Positions 1 through 10,511 are shown, counted from the first letter of the stretch. The stretch is DNA of 64,000 bases from Proteles cristata cristata (GCA_017311185.1 JAESUZ010003902.1:744001-808000); one strand, 5' to 3'. Notes: a model not told the origin generated them from the letters alone. Program-made: numbers and translations.

Positions 1-712
1 TTAAGAATAGGATAAAGTTGGTGACAGTGCTTGAATTCTCCAAAAGAAGAGATATTCAGAAGTCCAAGACCATAGAATATTGTATGAAGGGTTCATTTCG
101 TTTGCCTCTATGAAAGTATCTTTAATAACCATGGATCATTTTATCAAACAGGCATAAGAGAAACTTAGGATTTATCCTGGTATGATATTCACTTACAAAC
201 GTATCCTGTTTGTTTCTCCCCTGCCAGATATCCAGGCTGAATTTTTCTTCATAATAATCCTGGCAAAAGCGTAACTTCAAAAACCAAACTCCTTTTAGTG
301 GTGCTATGGCAGCTGCGATTGTATTTTGAATTAGATTAATGTGGTGAAACTATTAGATAATCAGAAATTAACTTTGCCTTTACTTTCAGGCATTTTTGCT
401 ACATGTTGGCATCAGAGGCTGATGTACAACAAGATAGTTATATGTTTCTTGTCAGATTTTTGGCAACTTTTTTTGGAGTAGGGGCTTAGATTTTAAGAAG
501 TAAAGTGTGTTTATTTCATTCATCACTTTGCAGGGTTGAACCTTGCTTTCGAATCACCATGTATCTGTAAAAGCTAAAATATAGTAAAAGTTTTCTCCTT
601 CATTTTAATTCAGTTCTGAGCATCTGCAGGTAATATCAGGTAGCCTGTAATTGGTGTCTGACCCAGTTACCTTTACAGATCGTTGGTTGAACCTTCATAT
701 TTGACAGGCTTA

Positions 713-742
713 TGGGGCACCTGGGTGGCTTCGTCGGTTAAG
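713..742 (+). mobile_element. 30-bp tailless CAN SINE head fragment flanked by target duplication
   Basis: The 30 bp match only the first part of the SINE's tRNA-like head (GGGGCACCTGGGTGGCTTCG...GGTTAAG). No SINE body, CT stretch or A-tail follows. It is flanked by exact 17-bp direct repeats, CATATTTGACAGGCTTA, at 696-712 and 743-759. This looks like a complete retroposition event of a short 3'-truncated RNA rather than a decayed SINE. Confidence 0.75.
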
Positions 743-1298
743 CATATTTGACAGGCTTACCCATTTTTCCGGAGGGAAGGGGCTCCTGTTTCTAGGAAGC
801 AGCAAAGCGCACATTATCACAGGTTGTGTAAGCAATTCCTTTTTTGCAACAGACAAGCTTGGTTTTTGTTGTTGTTGTTGTTTGTCTTAAGGAAAAAAAG
901 GCTGCATTTTAGGTACACAGGGTATGGGTGCGTTCAACATTTATTTTTAATCGACAGATGCTGATCTCTCCTGTTGTGGCAGTTGGGCTTTTCCAACTCA
1001 ACAGTAACGTTGGGTGGTATCTGTCTTAGTTTTATAGGATAATGAGAATTGCAGGTACTGAAAGTGGAAAGTTGGGGAGATTCAGGCTTGGAAAATGAAC
1101 ACAAGTCCACCTTGCTGAGTGAGATAGCTAACAACATTGATATATCAGGAATACTTTTAATTAAGCAGTTTTTGCTGTAATGTGTCGCTTTAATGTTTCT
1201 CTTCAGTTATGGACCCAAAAGTATTACTGTATCTTGTGAGTAAATATCATTCTTGTGGAATAGTATGTGGATGCATTTATAGGCTGTGGGAAGCAGTG

Positions 1299-1334
<36 letters not shown>
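1299..1334 (+). repeat. (GT)n microsatellite
   Basis: A dinucleotide GT tract of about 17 units with one GC interruption near its start. Likely length-polymorphic. Confidence 0.9.
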
Positions 1335-1338
<4 letters not shown>

Positions 1339-2330
1339 ATTCTATGTTTATAACACTATGTGTATTACGTAAATTTATATAGAAAAAATGTGTTTCTTTA
1401 GTGTTTTGGGGACTAAAATTGTAATATAACCATTCCAATGTAATCTGACAACTCACTCTAGAGAACATTTATATTACACACAAATTTACACCCCTAAAGC
1501 ATTGCTAACTGCTCCCACTTTAGATAATTGCTGCTTTTTTTAAACCCTAAGTAATGGAGGAGGAAATAGCACTCTTTTTAAAGGGGCTTTTCTGAAAAGT
1601 CAAATGTTAAATATAGGACATGTGGGGAGGGTGGGACCACCTGCAAATGTCCTACAGATGGACAAATAGCCTTTTAAATTTTACTTTTTAACCATCTTGA
1701 CCGTGTGTGCCTATTTGTATTGCAGATGTGAACTATTTTTGGGGGTTGATATCAGTATGTTTTGAAACTGAATTATTACATAAAATCAGAGTAACCTCTT
1801 TCTCCGTCCTCCTTTTCCACACTAACTATTCTTGCCAAATATTTCTGCTGATACCAAGGTTCAGCATGGTAAAATGATGGACTCTGAAACCTCCTTCCTC
1901 GTCTTCCCCATCCTGTCTTACACCTGGTCTGGCCTTCTATTTTTTGTTGGCTTTTCATAAGTAAGAACAATTACCATAGTGATAAAAGACTGCAGAATTT
2001 CAAAAATGTTTATATATAAGCCTTTCTTGTTAATGTTTGGGTTACACAGTAACATCAGTTAAAACAGTGGAGTCTGAGTTTGTAACATGTTTTAGGACCA
2101 GATAAGATCTTGAATGATAATGAAACTTGACTGCCACGTTTTATTAAGAGGAAAGTGGAGGTAGGAACAAACTACGATGTCTATGTGATCAGTGTACAGT
2201 TAGAAATACCAAATGCCGAATCCTATCACTGTGTTCTGGGGGGTGGGGGGCCAGGCTTTTGGATTTGGTTGTCATTTTAATTCCGTGAAGACTATATGTA
2301 ATTATGCTGAGCAGAAGGCAAATAAAGTTT

Positions 2331-2336
2331 TTAAAC
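2331..2336 (+). terminator. Candidate poly(A) signal AATAAA
   Basis: AATAAA outside any SINE tail, followed within 40 bases by a T/G-rich stretch (GTGCTTCTTTTGGTATTT). It could be a proximal site for the same plus-strand transcript as the signal at 2691. Assignment to AGO3 is inferred. Confidence 0.35.
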
Positions 2337-2690
2337 AAAAGTGCTTCTTTTGGTATTTAAAGTTTGGTAGCGAATTTTCTACTTTAAGTTACCTTCCCCG
2401 AAAAAATTACTATGAAAACCTTAGGGTTGGGATTGAAAAGCTTAAAGAAGATGCTTTTTAAGCAGTTGTCACTTATATAACATTTTATGTTAAAGAAATT
2501 GTCATAATTCTTCCTGAGCCAAACTGTCACTAAAATGTCCCACGACAGAACCACTCCTCTTTTTTCTGCCATTCTGCACATTGGAAGGGTTCTGTGTTGT
2601 ATTTGTTTTTTAATCCTTAATTTTAAAAAACATTAATGGTTTTAGTGTTGCTTAGCTTCAGTTTGAAGTGTAAATTTCACTAATAATTGC

Positions 2691-2696
2691 AATAAA
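2691..2696 (+). terminator. Candidate poly(A) signal AATAAA with GU-rich element
   Basis: AATAAA followed about 25 bases later by a strong GU-rich element (TTTCTGTTGTGTGGTTGTC at about 2719-2737). This is the standard layout of a mammalian cleavage and polyadenylation site, and it is not part of a SINE. It is the best candidate 3' end for a plus-strand transcript entering from the left, plausibly AGO3. Confidence 0.45.
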
Positions 2697-2759
2697 AAAG
2701 GAAAGCTTTGCTCCAAACTTTCTGTTGTGTGGTTGTCATTACAGCTCTCCCAGCTTAGG

Positions 2760-2920
2760 TAAAGGGAGCCATTGGCGATGCAGTGAAAAACGATTGAGTC
2801 CTGAAGTCCTGGGTTCAAACCGTGATTGTATAACAATCTGGACAAGTTGCTTGATGCTTTTAAGTCTCCATTTCCTCCATTAGAAGAAGATAATAGGGCT
2901 GTTGGGACATAAATGAGGTC
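2760..2920 (+). repeat. MIR-like ancient SINE
   Basis: Diverged MIR core: CCTGGGTTCAAACCGTGATTG, then CTGGACAAGTTGCTTGATG and CTCCATTTCCTCCATTAGAAG, in the order of the MIR consensus (GGGTTCGAATCC, TTGGGCAAGTTACTTAAC, CTCAGTTTCCTCATCTGTAA). Confidence 0.6.
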
Positions 2921-2996
2921 GTCCCTCTGACGATGTACTCCTTTCTTGGGGCTAACTCACTCCTGTTGAAACAGTCCTGCTTAAATATGAAAACTT

Positions 2997-3105
2997 GGGG
3001 CATCAGACTGGCTCAGTTGTTGGAGCGTGTGATTCTTGATCTTGGGGTCATGAGTTTGAGCCCCATGTTGGGTGTAGAGCTTAAAAAAAGAGAAAAGAAA
3101 AAGAA
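2997..3105 (+). mobile_element. Old CAN SINE, head only
   Basis: The head reads GGGGCATCAGACTGGCTCAG and runs to GTAGAGCTTAAAAAAAG. It is the shorter, older carnivore form that ends at the GTAGAGCTT motif followed by an A-rich tail. Confidence 0.8.
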
Positions 3106-3109
3106 AAAC

Positions 3110-4450
3110 TTGTCCCTTCATAATCTCCACTAGACCAGTTTATGCCTTCCAGAACATCCCTTCTTACTCTTATGTATTCCCCATCCCCAGACTCTGTACA
3201 ACCCTAACATACAGTTTCTTCTTGAAGGATCTTGTTACCAACACTAAAACTAGCTAACTTACAGCTGCTGATAGGTGACACTGTATGTGTCAGTTGACAA
3301 GTTTGACAGTTGAAGAGAATCACTGTGTCAATTTTTGCCCAGTAACTACACTGGTATAGGAAAATATTTAAAAGATCAATAATTATACCCAAAGGCATAT
3401 AGTTAAGTAGAAATACGTGTAGCAATGACACTGAGACCATGTTCTGAAAACTCACAGAGGCTGTAATGTAACACATTAAAGTGTAGAAAAGCAGCACGGT
3501 TCTCGCACACCTCCGTTGAGCCTGCTGCTCTGATTGTGTAGGGAGACATGAACTGGACAGGACAACTCACCAATTATATTAGAGCTCGGCTGCTTGAATT
3601 TTCTTCATGGAAAGGGGTGCTCAGAGCAGTACACTTAAGCATGTGCAGAAATGAGGTGCCAGTCCAAGAGTCCAAGGTAAAATCCCAAGGTGGTTTTGCT
3701 TGTTTGAAGGGGGCCATGCCTCTTGAACTCTTAAGTTCTTGTGGTCTCCATGTTTCCATTGTCCGCTCACTTGACAGATTCTTCATGGTTGCTGAGACTT
3801 GCATACCTTGCAGATGCTTCTAGAAAACTAATTAGGTTAATCTGTCAATGCCAGGAAAGGGCATGATTATTTTATAATATTTGATAAGATGTTTTTATCA
3901 TAAGGGGGACTGAAACCTTTAGTCTTCTCTATAGGAGGAAGATAATTAATCGTCTTCCTGTCTTCCATCACTTTTGTTACTTCTGCAGTGTCCACAGTTT
4001 ACAAAGATCATTGCAACACCTTTACACAGCAGCCCTTTTCTCATGTTTGTCTCTATTAAAAGATCTTCCTCTGAGAATAACGCTTGAGTTCAAAATGTGT
4101 CTATATTTATAAACAAAACAGACATATTAGAGGCTTAGGATTATGAAGCCTAATATGACATCTAATTCTCAGCTAAAACAAAATGTAACAGACTTTTTTG
4201 CTAAGTGATTTAGAAATAGCCTAAAAGTATTTGAAACTGCTAAATGTACAGTACTACTCTGTCTTTACTTTAACATATCTTGCTAAATGGGATTTGCACA
4301 TTATCTTGCAAACACCAAGACTGAAAACAGAACATACAAGTAGCTTTTTGGTTTTGTTTTTTGGGGGGTTTTGGTACCCCAGGTTGGGACCATAGGAATA
4401 GTTTTGATGCTGCACCAGACAGGATTTCAGTAACCACCATCATTCAGGCA
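3110..4450. other. Intergenic stretch without recognised features
   Basis: AT-rich unique-looking DNA. The only open frames are under 100 codons, with no family resemblance and no splice logic. No repeat family was recognised by eye. Confidence 0.5.
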
Positions 4451-4471
4451 TCATGCAAAATGTCCTTTGTA

Positions 4472-4687
4472 GGGGCGCCTGGGTGGCTTAGTCTGTTAAG
4501 CGTCTGACTTTCTCTTGGGTCATGATCTCGCGGTTCATGGGTTCGAGCCCCGCGTCGGGCTCTGTGCTGATGGCCAGCTCAGAGCCTGGAGCCTGTTTCA
4601 GAGTCTGTGACTCCCTCTCTCTCTGACCCTCCCCTGCTCACGCTGTCTCTCTCTCTCTCCTAGAAATAAAAAAAATAAAAAATTTTT
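4472..4687 (+). mobile_element. CAN SINE (felid SINEC type)
   Basis: Full-length copy: GCGCCTGGGTGGCTTAG head, GAGCCCCGCGTCGGGCTCTG, CT stretch, AAATAAAAAAAATAAA tail. It is flanked by AAATGTCCTTTGTA on both sides (ending at 4471 and 4702), an intact target duplication. Little decay suggests a fairly young insertion. Confidence 0.95.
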
Positions 4688-4734
4688 AAAAATGTCCTTT
4701 GTACTTTATACAAATGTAACATTAAGATTAATTT

Positions 4735-5066
4735 TTTTAAGATTTTTTTAAAAAATTTTTAATGTTTTATTTATTTCTGAGAGAAAGAGAGAGACAGCGT
4801 GAGCAGGGGAGGGTCAGAGAGAGAGGGAGTCACAGACTCTGAAACAGGCTCCAGGCTCTGAGCTGGCAGTCAGCACAGAGCCCAACGTGGGGTTCAAACC
4901 CACAAAGTGAGATCATGACCTGAGCCAAAGTTGGACGCTTAACCGAATGAGCCACCCAGGCGCCCCTTAAATTTTTAAGTAATCTCTGTACCCACATAGA
5001 GCTTGAACTCACAACCCCAAGATCAAGAATCACACACTCTACTGACTGAGCCAGCCAGGCACCCCA
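4735..5066 (-). mobile_element. Nested CAN SINEs, both minus
   Basis: A recent full-length minus copy (about 4759-4966, ending CCACCCAGGCGCCCC) sits inside the tail of an older minus head-type SINE. The rest of the older copy follows at 4967-5066, ending GAGCCAGCCAGGCACCCC. Nesting dates the inner copy as the younger one. Confidence 0.85.
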
Positions 5067-5248
5067 ACAAGGTTGTTTAACCATATTTATATATTTTGTT
5101 TTGTGACTTTAATTTTTCTAATTTATTTTTGTACTTTCATAAAGATTTTACATTATAAAATTGGCCATCTGTGGTATCCTTCTGAATTGTATTTTTAAAA
5201 ATCTAGTAAGAGGTGCTATCTAACCCTTTAATTAAAAACAGTATGATA

Positions 5249-5465
5249 GGGGCGCCTGGGTGGCTTAGTTGGTTAAGCGTCCGACTTTCGCTTAGGTCAT
5301 GATATCGCGGTTGGTGGGTTCGAGCCCCGCGTCGGGCTCTGTGCTGACTGCCAGCTCAGAGCCTGGAGCCTGTTTCAGTCTGTGACTCCCTCTCTCTGGC
5401 CCTCCCCTGCTCGCACTGTCTCTCTCTCTCTCTCTCTCCTGAAATAAATAAAACATTTAAAAAAT
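5249..5465 (+). mobile_element. CAN SINE
   Basis: Near-consensus full-length copy with an AAATAAATAAAACATT tail. The short repeat TATGATA occurs just before the head and just after the tail, a probable target duplication. Confidence 0.95.
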
Positions 5466-5516
5466 ATATATATGATAATTTACATTAAGGCTCTTTAGAT
5501 ACTAATTTGAAAATGT

Positions 5517-5714
5517 GGGGGTGCCTGCATGGCTCAGCTAGTTGAGCATCCAACTCTTGATTTCTCAGGTCATGATCCCAGGGTCGCGGGGATCGGGTCT
5601 CATGTTGGGCTCTGTGCTGAGCATGGAACCTGCTTGGGATTCTCTTTCTCTTCTCTGTCCTTCTTCCCCACTAGCACTTATTCTCTCTCTCTCTAAAATA
5701 AAAATAAAAAAAGA
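5517..5714 (+). mobile_element. CAN SINE, diverged
   Basis: Head GGGTGCCTGCATGGCTCAGC, middle CATGTTGGGCTCTGTGCTGAG, then a CT stretch and AAAATAAAAATAAAAAAAG tail. It is more diverged than its left neighbour. Confidence 0.9.
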
Positions 5715-7205
5715 AAACCTGCACAAAAGTATAACATTTTACTTTTAATATGGCAAACTACTTTCCATTCATTTTAACTGAGAGATTTTTCTTTCTTATG
5801 CAAGAAGGGTGAGCTCTGAGGATAAGAGAAACTCAAGTGGAGAAAAACAAAAACAAAAACTTGTTTCAACCTCTAGGACAAATCAGCAGCAGCTCTATAG
5901 TGAAAGCAGTAGTCATTTTTTTTTTTTTTACTAATGTGCTATGAGAAACTATTAACCTCACCTAAGCCTCTGCCCTGAAGATCTCAAGACAAGTGCCAGA
6001 CCAGCAAAAACGCAAACTGGAAAAAAGGCCAGAGTCAAGCAGATCCCTCTGGAGTAAGTAATTAATGTACAAGCAAAGAAATACCTAAGGTGAGAGGTCA
6101 CCTCTTTCCACCCACTCCATGCTTAAAAAAAGGTAGGGGGCCCCTGGCAGGCTCAGTTGTTAGAACATGTGACTCCTGAATTCAAGCCCTACGTTGGGCA
6201 TAGAGCTTACATAAAAAAAACAAAAACAAAAACAAAAACAAAAAACCTAATCTCCTCTGGGACAATGATTCCCAATTCTGTTGGCAAGTAACTCTTATAT
6301 AAAACCTCAAGATCTTCCACCAGAGCTTGGAGGAGGGCTACTTAACTGTACATAGCCAAACCCAGTCCCAGTTTAAAACAAAACTCTTCTAATGTAACAC
6401 CAAGTTGTTGGCACTTGAAAAACATTCCCACCACCACAGTTGTCACATTGTAAAACAGCGATTTCCAGAGGGAATGCCAGAGTTTAATTTTCTAGTAAAC
6501 TTCACCTTCAGTCTTTGCTGTCATCTGCGAGCATGTTGGTAAGCTGCTCAGGACTTCACTTTGATTATCTATATATGACAACAAAGAAGATGAAAAAAAG
6601 GAGTCTTCAGAATTGTTCTTTGCTTTTTCTGCTTAAGAGGGGAAGAAAGGCTGAAACAGAACAACTTTTAAGATGTTCAGTTTGGTTTTCTGCATATTGG
6701 AAATAACTGATATTTTAGCATGCTACTAAATAGGAAAAGATGAATAAAATTATCGTTCATCCTGTGAATTGTCTTTACATCTATTTTCCTCTTAGGTTTA
6801 GGGAGGTTGAGAAAACAACCTCAAGTCAACACCAAAATAGGAACTGCTGTTTTGTTAGAGATACAGCGACCTAAAATAAAAAATAAGGAACGATAATTTA
6901 TGTGAAACCTCTCCACAGAAAAGGAAGTTAATGATCATAGAGAAATTATAGCCCAGCATTCAGTTAGTTTATAATGTCTACGGAGATCAAGCAGCATAGT
7001 AGGGGATGGCTCATACTTCAGTAGGAATGGCTTGGACAAGAACGCTAAGTCATACTGTATTCGCCTGTAGGCAATGGAAGTACAGGCCACAGAAGGATAC
7101 TTGGGCTTTGGAAGACAACACACAGAGTTGGTTGTGCAGGATAAGCCTCCAGGATAGGCGATATAGTTACCTTCAGTAGCTAGATGTAGGCGTACCTTAT
7201 CAAGA
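5715..7205. other. Intergenic stretch, one short SINE head
   Basis: Apart from the SINE head at 6136-6246, I recognise no gene, RNA or repeat here. The open frames at 6515-6706 (plus) and 6935-7123 (minus) are short and resemble nothing I know. Confidence 0.45.
6136..6246 (+). mobile_element. Old CAN SINE, head only
   Basis: GGGGGCCCCTGGCAGGCTCAG head with a deletion in the middle. It ends GGGCATAGAGCTTAC followed by a (CAAAAA)n-type tail. Confidence 0.75.
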
Positions 7206-7208
7206 TTA

Positions 7209-7390
7209 AGGTTATGTATTTATTTTGAGAGAGAGCATGAACATGAGCACGAGAGGAGGCAGAGAGAGAGAGAACCCCTCGCTGACAGCACAGAGCCTGA
7301 TGTGGGGCTTGATCCCACGAACTGTGAGATCATGACCTGAGCTGAAACCAGAAGTCAGATGCTTAACCAACTGAACCACTCAGGTGCCCC
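7209..7390 (-). mobile_element. CAN SINE
   Basis: Reverse copy: GTTATGTATTTATTTTGAGAG tail end through to CACTCAGGTGCCCC head end. Several substitutions indicate moderate age. Confidence 0.92.
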
Positions 7391-7421
7391 AAGATATTAT
7401 TTTTCAGAATAAAATCAACCA

Positions 7422-7632
7422 GGGGCACCTGGGTGGCTCAGTCGGTTAAGAATCCAACTCTTGATTTTGGCTCAGGTCAACGATCTCACAGTTTGTGAGA
7501 TCAAGCTCCATGTCAGGCTCTATGCTGACAGAGCAGAGCCTGCTTAGGATTCTCTGTCTCTGTCTCTCTCTCTCTCTCTGACCCTCCCCCACTGATGCTC
7601 TCTCTCGAATAAGTAAACATTTTTTTAAAAGA
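7422..7632 (+). mobile_element. CAN SINE
   Basis: GGGGCACCTGGGTGGCTCAG head, CT stretch, CGAATAAGTAAACATTTTTTT tail. Confidence 0.93.
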
Positions 7633-7654
7633 AGCTCAGCTGACCATTTTCATT

Positions 7655-7867
7655 AAATTTTATTTAATATTTATTTTTGAGGGAGAGTGCGTGTGCACAA
7701 GAATAGTCGGGGGGGCGGGGGGGAGCAAAAAGAGATGGGGACAGAGGATCCAAAGCAGATTCTGGGCTGACAGAAGGGAGCCGGATGCAGGGCTCAAAAT
7801 CAGGAACCGTGAGATCATGACCTGAGCCAAGTTGGATGTTTAACCAACTGAGCCACCCACATACCCC
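7655..7867 (-). mobile_element. CAN SINE, diverged
   Basis: Reverse copy from ATTTTATTTAATATTTATTTTTGAG to GAGCCACCCACATACCCC, with a G-rich expansion at about 7709-7724. It lies just beyond the 3' side of the MAGT1 pseudogene. Confidence 0.9.
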
Positions 7868-8524
7868 AGTTAAAGTACTTTTGAACACTGTTCTGGTTCC
7901 ACAGAAGTTGTGCTCTCTGAGGATTTGAATCATTGGAATTCACTAAATTAAGTAATCTCTGACATTTACTGGAAGGATAAAATTGAGTACAGAGAAGATA
8001 CATATTATAGTGCTTCACAGATTTTGAAAGAAGATGGTGTGCTGTTGCCAAGGCACTTCATGTCTCCTGTGGCTAAATCTCACTCACTTAAAAAAAAGTT
8101 ACAAGTTAACAGTCTTCTGTTTCATGCTTTTTTCCCACATTTAAAAAAATGTCTTCCTTCATTGTCTATATCTCTAGTGTCCTTTAAAACCCACGAGAAT
8201 GCTGAATGGATACTTAGGTTCTTTAACTGTGAAGAGAAAGAGCAGCCAACTGAGGAACACCACAACTAGACACATGCCAGTCAAGATCATATTCCTTCTC
8301 TTCGTAATATTCATACAAGATGTGGCTGCTAAGAGCACCATTCCCAGGGGAATGCACCTATTAAATAGGGAAATGATGCCTATTTCTGCCATAGATACCT
8401 CTGTATGAGGTTACCTCTGCACCTACAGGGCTCTATATATGTCCACCTAAGACCAGGTATCATCATGATCACAAAACACAGAGCATAAAGCTGCCCACAA
8501 GGTTTTGTTAAAAATAAATTTCTT

Positions 8525-8744
8525 GCGGGGCGCCTGGGTGGCTTAGTCGGTTAAGCGTCCGACTTTAACTTAGGTCATGATCTCGCGGTTCGTGGGTTCG
8601 AGCCCCGCGTCGGACTCTGTGCAGACTGTCAGCTCAGAGCCTGGAGCCTGTTTCAGTCTGTGACTCCCTCTCTCTCTGACCCTCCCCTACTCACGCTGTC
8701 TCTCTCTCTCTCCTAGAAATAAATAAAATATTTAAAAAATAAAT
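8525..8744 (+). mobile_element. CAN SINE, first of a same-site pair
   Basis: Near-consensus copy inserted in the MAGT1 pseudogene. It is preceded by the target repeat AAATAAATTTCTT at 8512-8524 and followed by a second copy of that repeat at 8745-8757. Confidence 0.95.
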
Positions 8745-8757
8745 AAATAAATTTCTT

Positions 8758-8994
8758 GGGGCGCCTGGGTGGCTTAGTCGGTTAAGCGTCCGACTTTCAC
8801 TTAGGTCATGATCTCGCGGTTCGTGGGTTCGAGCCCAGCGTCGGGCTCTGTGCTGACTGCCAGCTCAGAGCCTGGAACCTGTTTCAGTCTTGACTCCCTC
8901 TCTCTCTGTCCCTCCCCTGCTCACGCTGTCTCTCTCTCTCTCTCTCCTAGAAATAAATAAAACATTTTAAAAAATTAAAAAATAAATAAAAAAT
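8758..8994 (+). mobile_element. CAN SINE, second of a same-site pair
   Basis: Near-consensus copy directly after the second AAATAAATTTCTT repeat. A third copy of the repeat follows at 8995-9007, after which the pseudogene resumes. The head and body are close to those of the preceding copy. Confidence 0.95.
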
Positions 8995-9357
8995 AAATAA
9001 ATTTCTTAATTCATTTCAGTAAACACACAAGTCCTCCCAAAGGAGGCAAAAATATCCCTTTCTTGGAGGGGTCATGATAATTTGTGGGCTGCCTGACTCC
9101 GATGTTGGCCTTTCTTAGAAGTTCTTTCAGCAACCCAGGCAGCCATTTGCTCAGCTAGGATACCCCTTCCCTCCAAATGGTAAATGTCATCTGTCATAAT
9201 TTCCTCTCAGCAGAAAGGTGGACACTTAGAACTGACATGAGCTAGAGCATCTGGAAGGCCTCAGAGCTTTCATCATAATCCATCATCCCCCAAAAAATAC
9301 CTTACTGTTGAATGCACTGGAGTGCTGCCAGGAATGTGCCCAGATCTGAAATTCTTC

Positions 9358-9577
9358 TGCCTGGGCAGCTCAGTCTGTTAAGCTTCTGACTTTGGCTCAG
9401 GTCATAATCTCACGGTTCGTGGGTTCGAGCCCCGCGTCAGGCTCTGTGCTGACAGCCAGCTCAGAGCCTGGAGCCTGTTTCAGACTGTGACTCTCTCTCT
9501 CTCAGACCTTCCCCTGCTCGCTCTCTCTCGCTCTCTCTGTCTCTCAGAAATAAATAAAACATTAAAAAAAAAAAAAG
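9358..9577 (+). mobile_element. CAN SINE, first of a tandem pair in the MAGT1 pseudogene
   Basis: Starts CTGCCTGGGCAGCTCAG (first bases lost) and ends in a long A tail. The pair 9358-9814 is bounded by TGAAATTCTTC at 9347-9357 and 9815-9825, so it entered as one duplication-flanked unit or as one SINE into another's tail. Confidence 0.93.
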
Positions 9578-9814
9578 GGGGTGCGGGTGCCTGGGTGGCT
9601 TAGTCGGTTAAGCGTTCGGCTTTCGCTTGGGTCATGATCTCGCGGTTTGTGGGTTCGAGCCCCACGTCAGGCTGTGTGCTGACTGCCAGCTCGGAGCCTG
9701 GAGCCTGTTTCAGTCTGTGACTCCCTCTCTCTCTCTGACCCTCCCCTGCTCACGCTGTCTCTCTCTCTCCTAGAAATAAATAAAACATTAAAAAAAAAAG
9801 AAAGAAAGAAAAAA
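9578..9814 (+). mobile_element. CAN SINE, second of a tandem pair
   Basis: GGTGCCTGGGTGGCTTAG head, GAGCCCCACGTCAGGCTGTG, CT stretch, AAATAAATAAAACATT tail with A/G repeats. Right target repeat TGAAATTCTTC at 9815-9825. Confidence 0.95.
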
Positions 9815-10099
9815 TGAAATTCTTCAGTACTTCTGCTTATTTCACATGATCTAAACTGCAGAGGGGTAAACATCACAATAACAGAGTGGTTTCCTGGTGT
9901 ATCTAGTACAAAATGATAGAACATAGCATCACTCATTCTTATCACTCCATTTTTCTTGGTCCAATGCATCAGCTGCCTGACCTTTTCTGCTAATATCGTC
10001 TTTCTTTGGCCAGGATGGACAGGAACCTTATGAGTCACAAACACCAAGGCTACCACCATAGTCAGAGATACACGCCAAAGCCAACACCATTCTGCCATG

Positions 10100-10510
10100 T
10101 TTGTTTACTTCTTTCTATTACAAAATGTTTCAAAACATAAACTAAAATTTCTTAATTTCTTCCAGCAATTAATCTGTCCAATACCTATTTTTCCCTGTCT
10201 TCTTTAATCCTAGTAAAAGCAATATCACAAAGTCCCATGCATGTCTGGTTTGTGAGCCATATATTAGAGTTGAGAAAATATTCTGTGGGGGAAAAAATAT
10301 ATTCTACGGTCAGGAAGTTTGGGAAACTAGCCTCAGTCTTCCTCAAGCACTCCAAACTCACATCTCTAACTGCCTGTGAAAACGGGGATAGTGCCTGCCT
10401 CCCCTATTAGTTGTCAGTATTAAATGTCAACATTTCCCAAGGCCTAGAACAGTACTGGTATGGTTGAATTCTTTTGCCTTCTCTTAAAAAAAAAAAAAAA
10501 AGTTGGATTT
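10100..10510. other. Unique stretch with a MIR-like fragment
   Basis: No gene is seen. A MIR-like plus-strand fragment lies at about 10370-10465 (ACTGCCTGTGAAAACGGGGA...GGCCTAGAACAGTACTGG). It is followed by a poly-A stretch where the next SINE begins. Confidence 0.45.
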
Positions 10511-10511
10511 T

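Larger units (their letters stand above)
1..2720 (+). other. AT-rich, SINE-free stretch; possible distal 3' UTR of AGO3
   Basis: No reading frame here looks like a protein. Except for one 30-bp SINE fragment at 713-742 the stretch has no recognisable CAN SINE, whereas the next 8 kb is packed with them. It is AT-rich with many T and A runs, as long 3' UTRs often are, and it ends in a convincing poly(A) site (2691-2696). In human gene order AGO3 lies just upstream of TEKT2 on the same strand and has a very long 3' UTR, so this may be its distal part. No AGO3 coding exon is visible, so the assignment is inference only; plain intergenic DNA is the alternative. Confidence 0.35.
8170..10098 (-). 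pseudogene. MAGT1: MAGT1 processed pseudogene, split by two SINE pairs
   Basis: An intronless, decayed copy of magnesium transporter 1, the OST3/OST6-type thioredoxin-fold subunit of oligosaccharyltransferase. Seen on minus: an ATG at 10098 starts a frame with the MAGT1 order of motifs (TMVVAL, AEKVRQLMHWT, VIRM, HSVIVMFTPLQ). After a SINE pair (9358-9814) it continues EEFQIWAHSW...SSAFNSK, then DFDEGSEAFQML and AEQMAAWVAERT in shifted frames. After a second SINE pair (8525-8994) it continues FIFNKT, LGMVLLAATS and VVVFLSWLL, up to a stop near 8174. In-frame stops, frameshifts and loss of the second cysteine of the CXXC redox site make it non-functional. The N-terminus fits MAGT1 rather than its paralogue TUSC3. 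Part of the parental 3' UTR may continue toward 7870. Family and pseudogene status are firm; the paralogue choice is likely. Confidence 0.88.

Noticed and set aside
1180..1260. Exon-like segment after TTTCTCTTCAG near 1205
   Set aside because: The acceptor is plausible but no open frame or donor makes it an exon; it lies in AT-rich DNA where such matches arise by chance.
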